Positions 26,148 through 33,847 of a DNA stretch of 64,000 nt are shown here, piece after piece. Origin of the DNA: Spiractinospora alimapuensis (lineage in GTDB: Bacteria > Actinomycetota > Actinomycetes > Streptosporangiales > Streptosporangiaceae). How positions within the stretch are numbered: the stretch's first letter is position 1; each line of letters begins with the position of its first letter. The translations under genes and the position numbers were made by a program. The notes under the pieces are model-generated. The model saw only the letters and a program-made list of their open reading frames with translations. It was not told the origin of the DNA and ran no database searches. The DNA lies in NCBI RefSeq assembly GCF_018437505.1, contig NZ_CP072467.1:2914001-2978000 (forward strand). Reading direction: 5' to 3'.

Positions 26148-27257
26148 ATGGAATTCCACGAGCGCCTCGGTGCGATCGCCGCCAAGATCCGCAGTCAGCG
26201 GGACACGATCCAGACCGAGGAAGCGACGAAGAACGCGTTCATCATGCCGTTCATCGCCCAGGTCCTCGGCTACGACGTCTTCGACCCCCGAGAGGTCGTT
26301 CCGGAGTTCACCGCGGACGTGGGGGTGAAGAGGAACGAGAAGGTCGACTACGCCATCATCCACGAGGGCGAGGTCCAGATCCTGGTCGAGTGCAAGAAGT
26401 CGACCGAACCGCTGAGCACCGAGCACGCCGGACAGCTCTTCCGGTACTTCGCGGTCACCAACGCGCGCATCGCGGTCCTCACCAACGGCATCACCTACGA
26501 GTTCTACACGGATCTCGACTCACCGAACCGGATGGACGAGAAACCGTTCCTGATCGTCGACCTCCTGTCACTCGACGAGACGCTCCTCCCGGAGCTGAGG
26601 AAGCTCACCAAGGAGGCCTTCGACCTGGACTCGGTCATCAACGCGGCCGAGCAACTCCGGTTCCTGGGCTCGATCAAGCGGACCCTCGCCGCACAGTTCC
26701 GGGAGCCCGAGGAGGAGTGGGTCCGCTTCTTCTGGAAACGCGCCACGGACGGGTCACTGACCAAACGACGTCTCGAGCAGTTCACGCCGCTCGTCGCGGA
26801 GGCGGCGTCCCAGTTCCTCAACGACCAGGCGAACGAACGTCTCAAGGCCGCGCTGGGCGCCGGCCAGAGTCCACCGGCCGACCACGAGGGGGACGGCGAG
26901 ACCGACGACACGGACACCGGGAGTGAGTCCCACGGCGAGGACGCGGAGGGAACGGACTCCGAGATCGTCACCACGCTGGAGGAGCTGGAGGGCTACCGCA
27001 TCGTCAAGGCGATCGCCGGGCTGGAGGTCGCCCCGGGGAGGATCACCTACCGCGACTCCAAGTCGTACTTCGCGGTGCTGGTGGACGACAACAACCGCAA
27101 ACCGGTGGCCCGTCTGCACTTCAACGCCAAGACACGCAGACACCTCGGGACGTTCGACGCCGAGAAGAACGAGACCCGGCACTTGATCTCCGGGCCGGAG
27201 GACATCTATCTCCACAGCGACGCGATCCGCGCGGCCGCCCGGACCTTCGGCGGCTGA
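26148..27257 (+). CDS. Solitary HsdR N-terminal (PD-(D/E)XK) domain protein
   Basis: A 369-residue protein resembling the nuclease domain of type I restriction subunit R but without the helicase motor. The catalytic pattern is D67 (KVDYAII), E81-x-K83 (LVECKK), preceded by a helix with TEEATKNAFIMPF and followed by QLFRYFAVT. An acidic linker (about 245-275) leads to a C-terminal domain with ITYRDSKSYFAVLVDDNNRKP, like those of single-gene versions of this family. No HsdM or HsdS lies nearby, so restriction is not implied; these solitary proteins have no settled role. The start is ATG at 26148. A strong hairpin overlaps its stop. Confidence 0.8.
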   Translation: MEFHERLGAIAAKIRSQRDTIQTEEATKNAFIMPFIAQVLGYDVFDPREVVPEFTADVGVKRNEKVDYAIIHEGEVQILVECKKSTEPLSTEHAGQLFRYFAVTNARIAVLTNGITYEFYTDLDSPNRMDEKPFLIVDLLSLDETLLPELRKLTKEAFDLDSVINAAEQLRFLGSIKRTLAAQFREPEEEWVRFFWKRATDGSLTKRRLEQFTPLVAEAASQFLNDQANERLKAALGAGQSPPADHEGDGETDDTDTGSESHGEDAEGTDSEIVTTLEELEGYRIVKAIAGLEVAPGRITYRDSKSYFAVLVDDNNRKPVARLHFNAKTRRHLGTFDAEKNETRHLISGPEDIYLHSDAIRAAARTFGG

Positions 27258-27305
27258 GGTGAGGGGTGGGGCAAGGCCCCCGTGCCATGCCCCACCCCTC
27301 ACCTC
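27256..27305. terminator. Strong bidirectional terminator
   Basis: A perfect 18-bp stem (GAGGTGAGGGGTGGGGCA with its complement) and a 14-nt loop. It overlaps the stop codons of both convergent genes (HsdR_N-type and VOC). Confidence 0.8.
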
Positions 27306-27715
27306 TCGTCGGTCGCGTTCATCTCCACGAAGTGCGGGTTGTACATGACGCCGAGGACGTTGCCGAAGGGATCGAGGAAGGCCGTGGTGATGAAGCCTTC
27401 GCCCCGGTCCTTGAGCGGCTCGATCTCGGTGCAGCCCAGGGCGACCAGGCGTTCGTGGGCGGCGTGGACATCGTCGACGTGCCAGTACATCACTGTGCCA
27501 CCCGGGCCAGGGGACAGGGTCTCCGGGCGGTAGCGGCTGTCGATCAAGCCCAGCTCGTCCTGGTTGTCGCCCACCCGGAACTCGTAGTACCCGACCTTCC
27601 CCCCTACTCCGGGCACCGAGAAGTAAGGTTCGATGCCAAGCAGATCCGCGTACCAGCGCTTCGCGGCCTCCAGATCATCGGCCCAGTAGCTGACCGTGGC
27701 CATTCCTCGCAGCAT
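27299..27715 (-). CDS. VOC (glyoxalase/bleomycin-resistance) family protein
   Basis: A 138-residue vicinal-oxygen-chelate fold protein with two beta-alpha-beta-beta-beta units: VSYWADDLEAAKRWYADLLGIEP in the first and VMYWHVDDVHAAHERLVALG in the second, ending with DPFGNVLGVMYNP. Members bind metals and act as glyoxalases, dioxygenases or drug-binding proteins; the reaction here is unknown. ATG at 27715 has a GGGGGAG site six bases upstream. Single gene, convergent with the HsdR_N-type gene. Confidence 0.85.
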   Translation of the reverse strand: MLRGMATVSYWADDLEAAKRWYADLLGIEPYFSVPGVGGKVGYYEFRVGDNQDELGLIDSRYRPETLSPGPGGTVMYWHVDDVHAAHERLVALGCTEIEPLKDRGEGFITTAFLDPFGNVLGVMYNPHFVEMNATDER

Positions 27716-27948
27716 GGGTTTCTCCCCCGGGTCGTGCGTCAGGGACGTCACGGACGGTAGACGTGATCGCGGACGATGAGTGTCCGCGATCTGGGCCCCG
27801 CTCGCCCCTCGCTCCTCCTTCCTGCGTCCTACCCGCGGAAACGCCCGCGCACATGGGTCGGCCGGGACATCTGTCATGCCCAACGGATGACAGCGAGCCC
27901 TGCCACGGGTGGCTCCAGGACGGGAGGATGGTGATCGAGGGAGGCACC

Positions 27949-28110
27949 ATGTCCGAACAGCCCCAGAAGCGACGACGCTATGGTCTGACCGGCGTCGTCA
28001 TGGTCGTGTGCGGAGCGTTCTTCGGCCTGATCATGGGCGACCTCGTAGTCGGCGCCATCTTCGGTGCCGCATTCGGTGCCGCGATCCTGCTGCTCTACCC
28101 GAAGACGTGA
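27949..28110 (+). CDS. Small glycine-zipper membrane protein (53 aa)
   Basis: A 53-residue protein with a basic N-terminus (QKRRRYG) and one or two glycine-rich hydrophobic spans (GVVMVVCGAFFGLIMG and VVGAIFGAAFGAAILLL). The GxxxG spacing suggests helix packing or oligomer formation in the membrane. GAGGGAGG five bases before the ATG supports this start. The function is unknown. A hairpin follows 12 bases after its stop. Confidence 0.6.
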   Translation: MSEQPQKRRRYGLTGVVMVVCGAFFGLIMGDLVVGAIFGAAFGAAILLLYPKT

Positions 28111-28121
28111 CGCGTTGAGCG

Positions 28122-28167
28122 CGTGGGGAACCCCCGAGGGCAGCTATTCCCCCGGGCGTTCCCCACG
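28122..28167. terminator. Bidirectional hairpin between convergent genes
   Basis: A 10-bp stem (CGTGGGGAAC and GTTCCCCACG) encloses a 26-nt, G/C-rich loop. It lies between the 53-codon gene and the DCC gene and reaches into the latter's last codons. Confidence 0.55.
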
Positions 28168-28539
28168 GGGAAGCTGGCAGGCGGGAGTCGCTCCGGGCAG
28201 CCGGTGCCGGTTGGCGGCCACGAGCCGATAGCCGAGCTCCGCCACGTCCCGCACAACCGGCGCGCGCAGCAGGAACCCCAGCGCGTGCCATCCCCGACCA
28301 CGGGTGTGCCGGAGGAGCTCACCGACGGCCGCGGCTCCACTGTGGACGTCTCCCCTGGGTCCGACCCACAGCACCGCCCGGCGTGCACGCGCGACGCTGA
28401 CACCCATCGTGGCCAGGTCGGCGTCCTGCCAGGCCCGCACGGTGGTGCGCACAGGAAGGCGGTCGACGACGAACCACACGCAGCGCGTACAGAAGCCGCA
28501 GTCGCCGTCGTACAGAAGCACCGGCTCGTGGGTGGTCAT
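28144..28539 (-). CDS. DCC-family thiol-disulfide oxidoreductase-like protein (DUF393)
   Basis: A 131-residue protein with the family's N-terminal motif YDGDCGFCTRC (residues 10-20), whose Cys14 and Cys17 are the proposed redox pair. The later GFLLRAPVVRDVAELGYRLVAANRHRL is also typical. The biological partner of DCC proteins is largely unknown. I chose ATG at 28539 with AAGG nine bases upstream; an in-frame GTG seven codons earlier is possible. Confidence 0.8.
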   Translation of the reverse strand: MTTHEPVLLYDGDCGFCTRCVWFVVDRLPVRTTVRAWQDADLATMGVSVARARRAVLWVGPRGDVHSGAAAVGELLRHTRGRGWHALGFLLRAPVVRDVAELGYRLVAANRHRLPGATPACQLPRGERPGE

Positions 28540-28590
28540 GGGATACACCTTCCCACCCACCTACCACCGACGCTCGGGGACTCGGGATCG

Positions 28591-29331
28591 TCAGGCGTTC
28601 GCGCCCCCGTCCACTGTGATCGCGCTCCCGGTGATGGTCGCCCCACCTGGACCGGCGAGGTAGGCGACCGTCGCGGCGACCTCGTCCGCGGTGTTGTAGC
28701 GCCCCAGGGCGGTGAGGTACCGCTGGTCGTCGGCGCCGGGCCCGTCCGCCGGGTTCATGTCGGTGTCGGTGGAGCCGGGGTGCACGACGGTCGCTGCGAT
28801 CCCGCGCGGCCCAAGATCACGGGCGACCCCACGCGTGAACCCCACCAGCGCGGCCTTGCTCATCGAGTACAAGCTGGTCCCCGGCCCGGGAGCACGCTCT
28901 GCCAGGTTGCTCCCGATACTGATGATCCGCCCTCCGTCCGTCATCCGCCGGGCGGCGGCCTGCGTCGCGACGAACACGCCGCGCACGTGGACGGCCATGA
29001 TCCGCTCGTAGTCGGCGAGCGTGAAGTCGTCGATGTCGCCGTAGGTGAAGATGCCGGCGTTGTTCACGAGGATGTCGAGGCGTCCGAAGGCGTCGACCGC
29101 GTGGTCCACGGCGGCCACCACCTGCTCCGGCTCCGCGACGTCCGCGCGCACCGCCACCGCGCTCCCGCCCTCGCTCTCGATCCCCGCGACGACGCCCTTC
29201 GCCCGCTCCTCGGCCGTGTTGTAGGTCAGGGCCACACTCGCTCCCTGGGATGCCAGTCGGGTGGAGATCGCCGCGCCGATACCGCGGCTTCCGCCGGTGA
29301 CCAGCGCGACTTTGCCCTGTAGTGAAGTCAT
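28591..29331 (-). CDS. SDR-family oxidoreductase
   Basis: A 246-residue classical short-chain dehydrogenase. Cofactor motif TGGSRGIG (12-19), NNAG (90-93), catalytic S141 and YxxxK (Y155, K159) are all present. It resembles 3-oxoacyl-ACP reductase-like enzymes of secondary metabolism or detoxification and probably uses NADPH. It is divergent from a TetR regulator with a palindrome between them, so it is the likely regulated target. The substrate is unknown. Confidence 0.88.
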   Translation of the reverse strand: MTSLQGKVALVTGGSRGIGAAISTRLASQGASVALTYNTAEERAKGVVAGIESEGGSAVAVRADVAEPEQVVAAVDHAVDAFGRLDILVNNAGIFTYGDIDDFTLADYERIMAVHVRGVFVATQAAARRMTDGGRIISIGSNLAERAPGPGTSLYSMSKAALVGFTRGVARDLGPRGIAATVVHPGSTDTDMNPADGPGADDQRYLTALGRYNTADEVAATVAYLAGPGGATITGSAITVDGGANA

Positions 29332-29348
29332 CGTTCATCCTCGATTTC

Positions 29349-29364
29349 TGTGTCGATCGATACA
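29349..29364. promoter_or_regulatory. TetR operator between SDR and tetR genes
   Basis: TGTGTCGA-TCGATACA is a 16-bp palindrome with one mismatch per half, centred in the 80-bp divergent gap. A TAGCAT -10-like box for tetR lies just to its right. Confidence 0.6.
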
Positions 29365-29411
29365 TAATTGCTAGCATGGGTGTGGCGGACAGGTCAACGT
29401 GAGGAGGTCGA

Positions 29412-30053
29412 ATGAGCGGACGTGGGCGCCCCCGGCAGTTCGACCGGCGTGCGGCCCTGCGCACGGCCATGCTCCTGTTCTGGGAACACGGCTATGCCGG
29501 AACCTCGATGAGCATGCTCACCGCGTCCATGGGAATCACGTCGACGAGTCTCTACGCGGCCTTCGGCTCCAAGGACGAGTTATTCCGGGAGGCGATCCGG
29601 CTCTACGACTCCCCTGACAGCTCACCGACCGAACGCGGGCTCAGGGAGCCCTCCGCCCGTGGGGCCGTCGAGGCGGCCCTGCGTGGCAACGCCGACGCCT
29701 ACGTGGACCCCGACACCCCACCCGGTTGCATGGTGGTGCTCGCTGGCCTCAACCTGGGCTCGGGCCAGGAGCACATCGGCCGTTTCCTCGCGCAGAACCG
29801 CCGGGAGGTCCGGGCCCGGATCAGCGCGCGGATCCAGCGCGGCGTCGACGAGGGAGACCTCCCCGCGAGCTCGGACCGCGACGCCCTCGCGGCCTATGTG
29901 ACAACCGTGATGCACGGCCTGTCCATCCTGGCCAGGGACGGCTGCGGACGCGACGAAGCACACCAGGTCGTCGACAGCGCGATGGTCGGCTGGGACGCAC
30001 TCATTCGCCAGTACGAGGAGGGCACGGTAGCGGCCCGCCAACCAGCGGAGTGA
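29412..30053 (+). CDS. TetR-family transcriptional regulator
   Basis: A 213-residue regulator. The N-terminal helix-turn-helix (about 8-55) includes MLTASMGITSTSLYAAFGSKDELF, and the C-terminal domain has GCMVVLAGLNLG and MHGLSILARDG, typical of the AcrR/YcdC-like subgroup. It is divergent from the SDR gene, with a 16-bp palindrome in the shared gap, so it most likely represses the SDR gene and itself until a small ligand binds. Confidence 0.88.
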   Translation: MSGRGRPRQFDRRAALRTAMLLFWEHGYAGTSMSMLTASMGITSTSLYAAFGSKDELFREAIRLYDSPDSSPTERGLREPSARGAVEAALRGNADAYVDPDTPPGCMVVLAGLNLGSGQEHIGRFLAQNRREVRARISARIQRGVDEGDLPASSDRDALAAYVTTVMHGLSILARDGCGRDEAHQVVDSAMVGWDALIRQYEEGTVAARQPAE

Positions 30054-30080
30054 CCAGCCGGACGGCGACGGGGAGCCGCC

Positions 30081-30713
30081 TCAGCCGAGTCGGATGTGAG
30101 TGGCGCTCGTCCACGCACGCCGGAGGCGCCCCAACAGCGGCCCGTCGGTGTTGGGGGCGAGCCCCAGCCCGGCGGACGCGGCGACGCGGTCGGCGACCTC
30201 GGCGACGGTGAGACCATCAGTCCACACGTGCTCCGCGAACTCCGGCTCGGCCAGCCGCTCCAGGCAGGTGTCGAGCTTGGTGACCGCGAAACTCTCCCAG
30301 CGCAGCGGAGCGCCCCGGCCCGCGAGCAGTTCGGCGGCCCGTCCCCCCGCGCGCCCGTTCAACCGCCGCAGCACCGTGTGACGCTCCGCGAGCAACGCGA
30401 CGTGACGCACCGTGTGGCCACGGTGGCGTAGCCGGTCGATGATCTCCTCGAAGTAAGCTGGCTCGACGAGTGTCATCGGTGCGATGACGGGCGCCTTCCG
30501 TGTCGTCAGCACCCGGTCCAGTACCTCGAACACGCCCTGGCGCCAGGCCGGGAACTCCTGGAAGTCGGGGCTCGTCCCCCGGGGCATCATCCGTCGCAGT
30601 CCGAACCCGACGTCCTCGGGGTCACAGACAACGCTGCCGGCGAGTCGCCGACGCAGCTCGTAGGCGGTCTGTGTCTTTCCACCGCCGAACGGCCCGTTGA
30701 TCCATAACAGCAC
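30081..30713 (-). CDS. TmrB-like ATP-binding protein
   Basis: A 210-residue P-loop protein. The opening LLWINGPFGGGKTQTAYELRR, the segment CDPEDVGFGLRRMMP, and VIAPMTLVEPAYFEEII closely follow the layout I recall for Bacillus TmrB, the ATP-binding protein that gives resistance to tunicamycin. The Walker A is GPFGGGKT (7-14). A C-terminal extension of about 25 residues is extra. Whether it protects against tunicamycin-like nucleosides here is inference; it could be a general nucleotide kinase-like protein. The start is GTG at 30713. Confidence 0.7.
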   Translation of the reverse strand: MLLWINGPFGGGKTQTAYELRRRLAGSVVCDPEDVGFGLRRMMPRGTSPDFQEFPAWRQGVFEVLDRVLTTRKAPVIAPMTLVEPAYFEEIIDRLRHRGHTVRHVALLAERHTVLRRLNGRAGGRAAELLAGRGAPLRWESFAVTKLDTCLERLAEPEFAEHVWTDGLTVAEVADRVAASAGLGLAPNTDGPLLGRLRRAWTSATHIRLG

Positions 30714-30845
30714 ACACGCAGGCTACCGATCGGTCAACGAGGAGAGTCCCCCGGAACGGACGGGGCCGCCGCACCGGGGGTACCGGGCTCCGCACCGGGT
30801 ACCAATCCGACAGTTCCGGTGTTCCCGTCCCCCGCGAGGTGACCC

Positions 30846-31865
30846 GTGCGCGCAGCAGTACTCGAGGACGTCCGCCGCGTCGTGCTCCAGGAACGTTCCG
30901 TTCCCCAACCCGGGCCACTCGAGGTCCAGATCAAGGTCCTCGCCGTGGGTGTGTGCGGGTCCGACGTCCACTTCTATGAGCACGGCCGAATCCAGGACCT
31001 GGTGGTGGAGAAGCCCCTCGTCCTCGGACACGAGGTGTCGGGGGTCGTGACGGCGCTCGGCTCCGCCGTGAGCCGCGTCGACGTGGGACAGCGGGTCGCC
31101 CTCGAGCCCGGTGTTCCGGACTTCACCTGCGCGGAGTGCCGTGCCGGGCGGTACAACCTGTGCCCACGGATGCGGTTCTTCGCCACTCCCCCGGTCGACG
31201 GCGCTTTCGCCGAGTACGTCGTGCTGCACGAGGCGATGACCTATCCCGTCCCCGACCAGCTCACCGACGATGCCACGGCGCTCCTGGAACCCCTGTCCGT
31301 GGGCATCTGGGCGAGCCAGAAGGCCCGCGTGACGACCGGTGACCGGGTACTGGTGAACGGCGCGGGCCCCATCGGTCTCTTGGCCGCCCAGGTGGCGCGG
31401 GTCTTCGGCGCGTCCGAGGTGGTGGTCGCCGACGTCAACACCGAGCGGCTCGGCGTGGCCGACTCCCTGGGGGCGGACACCGTCGACGTGGGGACCACCG
31501 GCCTCGCCGCGTCGGGGTTCGAACCCACGGTCCTGCTGGAGTGCTCCGGCAACGTACCGGCCACCGTCGCCGCGGTACGTACGGTTGCGCGCGCCGGCCG
31601 CGTGGTGCTGGTCGGCATGGGCGCGGACGAGGTGCCGCTCCCCCTGTCGAAGGTCCAACAGTACGAACTGGAGGTCACCGGCACCTTCCGCTACGCCAAC
31701 ACCTGGCCCACCGCGATCGACCTCGCGGCCACCGAACGCGTCGCCCTCGACCCACTCGTCACCGGCCACTACCGCCTCGACCAGGTCGAGGACGCCCTCA
31801 CCAGCGCGTCCCACGACCCGTCCGTCATCAAGTCCGTGGTTCTTCCGCCACGATTGAGTCCGTGA
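30846..31865 (+). CDS. Zinc-dependent polyol (sorbitol/L-iditol-type) dehydrogenase
   Basis: A 339-residue medium-chain dehydrogenase. The catalytic zinc site is shown by CGSD (about 37-40), GHEVSG and a Glu downstream; the NAD-binding motif is GAGPIGLLAAQ. The lobe that holds the structural zinc in related enzymes reads TCAECRAGRYNLC and lacks the first cysteine (Asp in its place), so the second zinc may be absent. HFYEHG after CGSDV is typical of sorbitol/xylitol dehydrogenases. No sugar transporter adjoins it, so the substrate is unproven. GTG start at 30846. Confidence 0.85.
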   Translation: MRAAVLEDVRRVVLQERSVPQPGPLEVQIKVLAVGVCGSDVHFYEHGRIQDLVVEKPLVLGHEVSGVVTALGSAVSRVDVGQRVALEPGVPDFTCAECRAGRYNLCPRMRFFATPPVDGAFAEYVVLHEAMTYPVPDQLTDDATALLEPLSVGIWASQKARVTTGDRVLVNGAGPIGLLAAQVARVFGASEVVVADVNTERLGVADSLGADTVDVGTTGLAASGFEPTVLLECSGNVPATVAAVRTVARAGRVVLVGMGADEVPLPLSKVQQYELEVTGTFRYANTWPTAIDLAATERVALDPLVTGHYRLDQVEDALTSASHDPSVIKSVVLPPRLSP

Positions 31866-32104
31866 ACGAGGACCGAGTCGAACTCTCCGTGGCCCAGACA
31901 CCAGATCGCTCCGCTGATCGGATGCATGAGGCTGGCGATGGTGGCGAGGCCAGCTACGGGACGCACGGGGACGTCAGGGAGGACTACGAGGCGATGATCG
32001 ACCAGGAAGGCGGGCGGATCGCCGCGGCGCGACTGCGGGAGATTCACTCCGGCGGTGTCGAACTCGTGTCCGCCGAGCATGTCGCCAGGGATCTTGGGCT
32101 GTGA
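31862..32104 (+). CDS. Small acidic protein upstream of Uma2 (80 aa)
   Basis: An 80-residue protein that begins at a GTG overlapping the dehydrogenase stop (GTGA) and ends overlapping the Uma2 start (GTGA). The C-terminal half (YEAMIDQEGGRIAAARLREI, then VELVSAEHVARDLGL) looks helical. I do not recognise a family. Double overlap implies coupled translation, and the small-protein/nuclease-fold order recalls antitoxin-toxin pairs, but nothing in the sequence proves that. An in-frame ATG at 31922 would give a 60-residue form. Confidence 0.6.
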   Translation: MNEDRVELSVAQTPDRSADRMHEAGDGGEASYGTHGDVREDYEAMIDQEGGRIAAARLREIHSGGVELVSAEHVARDLGL

Positions 32105-32694
32105 CTGTCGAAACACGCACTCACGGCTCGAGAGGGGACGGGGAGACTTCCTTGCGCGCCGTCGCGGACCGCTTGGCCGATGTACTCCCCACCGGCTTCC
32201 GTGTCGAGGTGCTCGGAGGAAGTCTCGTCGCGTCCCCCGCTCCGTCGAACAAGCACAACGGTGTCGTGCGTCGGGTCATGTTGCAGGTAGAGCGGCAACT
32301 GACTCCAGATCGCATGACCTATCAGGTCTCTTCTGTTGGCTTCGGCGGTGATGACGGCGATCTCGCGATTCCCGACCTCGTCGTCCTGCCGAGCAAGGCC
32401 GAAGAGGAGGACGAGTGGCTGAACTCGCCGGACGTGGTCGAGTTCGTACTGGAGGTCGCGTCCCCTGGAAACCCCGCCACTGACGTCACGGTGAAACCAC
32501 AGGTGTACGCGTCGATGGGGATTCCCATCTATCTGCTGATCGATCCCCGCCGCGGGTCCGCCGTGTGCCGCTCGGATCCGCGGGACGGGCGATACCAGGG
32601 GATCCACCACTTTCGGTACGGTGCGGTGATCCCTCTGCCCGACCCGCTGGAGGACGTGCGCATCGAAACCGACGCACTGCCGCGCTACACGTGA
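32101..32694 (+). CDS. Uma2-family (DUF820) nuclease-fold protein
   Basis: A 197-residue protein of the Uma2 family with a PD-(D/E)XK-like fold. The pattern SNKHNGVV, the acidic IPDLVVLPSK, the Glu of VEFVLEVASPGN and KPQVYASMGIPIYLLIDPR are all in order. Members are abundant in cyanobacteria and some actinobacteria; the activity is mostly untested. The GTG start overlaps the stop of the preceding 80-residue gene. It is likely co-expressed with it. Confidence 0.8.
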   Translation: MTVETRTHGSRGDGETSLRAVADRLADVLPTGFRVEVLGGSLVASPAPSNKHNGVVRRVMLQVERQLTPDRMTYQVSSVGFGGDDGDLAIPDLVVLPSKAEEEDEWLNSPDVVEFVLEVASPGNPATDVTVKPQVYASMGIPIYLLIDPRRGSAVCRSDPRDGRYQGIHHFRYGAVIPLPDPLEDVRIETDALPRYT

Positions 32695-32727
32695 ACCCCT
32701 GACTCCCCACCGCCCTAGGCTGACGGT

Positions 32728-33723
32728 ATGCGGGCGGAGCGGTTGGTGGCGTTGTTGTTCACCTTGCAGAGCCGGCGGGGGGCGACCGTCGCGGAGTTGG
32801 CGGGGGCGTTGGACGTCTCGGAGCGGACGATGCATCGGGACCTCGCCGCGTTGCGATCGGCGGGGGTCCCGTTGTGGACCGAACCCGGGCGACATGGCGG
32901 GGTGCGGCTGGTCGATGGGTGGCGCAGCCAGCTCGACGGACTGACCGCGCGGGAGGCGGTGGCGCTGTTCGCGATGGGCGCCCCGGGGGCGCTCGGCGAG
33001 CTGGGCCTGGGCACCGCCGTCTCGGCGGCGCACGCGAAGGTGTCGGCGTCGCTGCCGGCGGGGCTTCGAGGACAAGCCCAGCAGATGGCACACCGGTTCC
33101 ACCTGGACGCACCGGGCTGGTTCGGCTCCCACGACGACGTCGAGCACCTCACCACCTTGGCGCGCGCCGTGTGGAACCAACGACGTGTCCGGGTGAGCTA
33201 CCGACGTGGCGAACACACCGTGGAACGGACCTTGGAACCCCTCGGCCTCGTCCTGAAGGCGGGCGTCTGGTACCTGGTGGCCGGGGTGGCGGACAGCGTC
33301 CGCACCTACCGCGTCGCGCGGATCGAGTCGGGCGAGGAGCTCGACAGCACCTTCGAGCGCCCCGACGACTTCGACCTTCCCCGGTGGTGGCGCGCCTCCT
33401 CGGCCCGGTTCGAGCGCTCGATCCATCGCCTCCACGCCCGGATCCGGCTCTCCCCCGAAGGGAGGCGGCGGCTCCCGCTGTTCCTCGACCAGGAGATCGC
33501 GCTCCCGGCCCTGGACGACGCCGTCGCTCCCGACAGCGAGGGCTGGACCACCGTCGAGGTCCATTTGCAGCGCGAGGACATCGCCGTGAGCCAACTCCTG
33601 CCGCTGGGACCCAACGTGGAGGTCCTCGCTCCGCACTCCCTGCGGGTCGCGTTCGCCGACACGGTGCGCCGGATGGGGCTGATCCACGCTGCACCTGCCG
33701 CACCCGCCGCACCCGACTCCTAA
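32728..33723 (+). CDS. WYL-domain transcriptional regulator (YafY type)
   Basis: A 331-residue regulator. The N-terminal winged helix (about 1-60) has LAGALDVSERTMHRDLAALRSAGVPL; the WYL domain (about 140-225) includes VSYRRGEHTVERTLEPLGLVLKAGVWYLVAG, with the name-giving W-Y-L; and a WCX C-terminal domain follows. Proteins of this class bind nucleic-acid ligands or small molecules, and some control DNA-damage or phage-defence genes. Its target is not evident. It is convergent with the SDR gene; two G/C hairpins lie between. Confidence 0.88.
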   Translation: MRAERLVALLFTLQSRRGATVAELAGALDVSERTMHRDLAALRSAGVPLWTEPGRHGGVRLVDGWRSQLDGLTAREAVALFAMGAPGALGELGLGTAVSAAHAKVSASLPAGLRGQAQQMAHRFHLDAPGWFGSHDDVEHLTTLARAVWNQRRVRVSYRRGEHTVERTLEPLGLVLKAGVWYLVAGVADSVRTYRVARIESGEELDSTFERPDDFDLPRWWRASSARFERSIHRLHARIRLSPEGRRRLPLFLDQEIALPALDDAVAPDSEGWTTVEVHLQREDIAVSQLLPLGPNVEVLAPHSLRVAFADTVRRMGLIHAAPAAPAAPDS

Positions 33724-33789
33724 CCCCCGAACACGTCGCCGCGCCGCGTTGGTCGGGGGTGGGTGGTGTTGGCCGCGCTGTAGCGGGTC

Positions 33790-33842
33790 GGGGTGCACCC
33801 CCACTGGTTGGAAGTGGAGAAATCCCGGTGGGGGTGTCCCCC
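33790..33842. terminator. Tandem hairpins between convergent genes
   Basis: GGGGTGCACCCC (33790-33801, perfect palindrome) and GGGGG-TGT-CCCCC (33830-33842) lie between the WYL gene and the SDR gene. They probably stop both transcripts. Confidence 0.5.
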
Positions 33843-33847
33843 GTACG

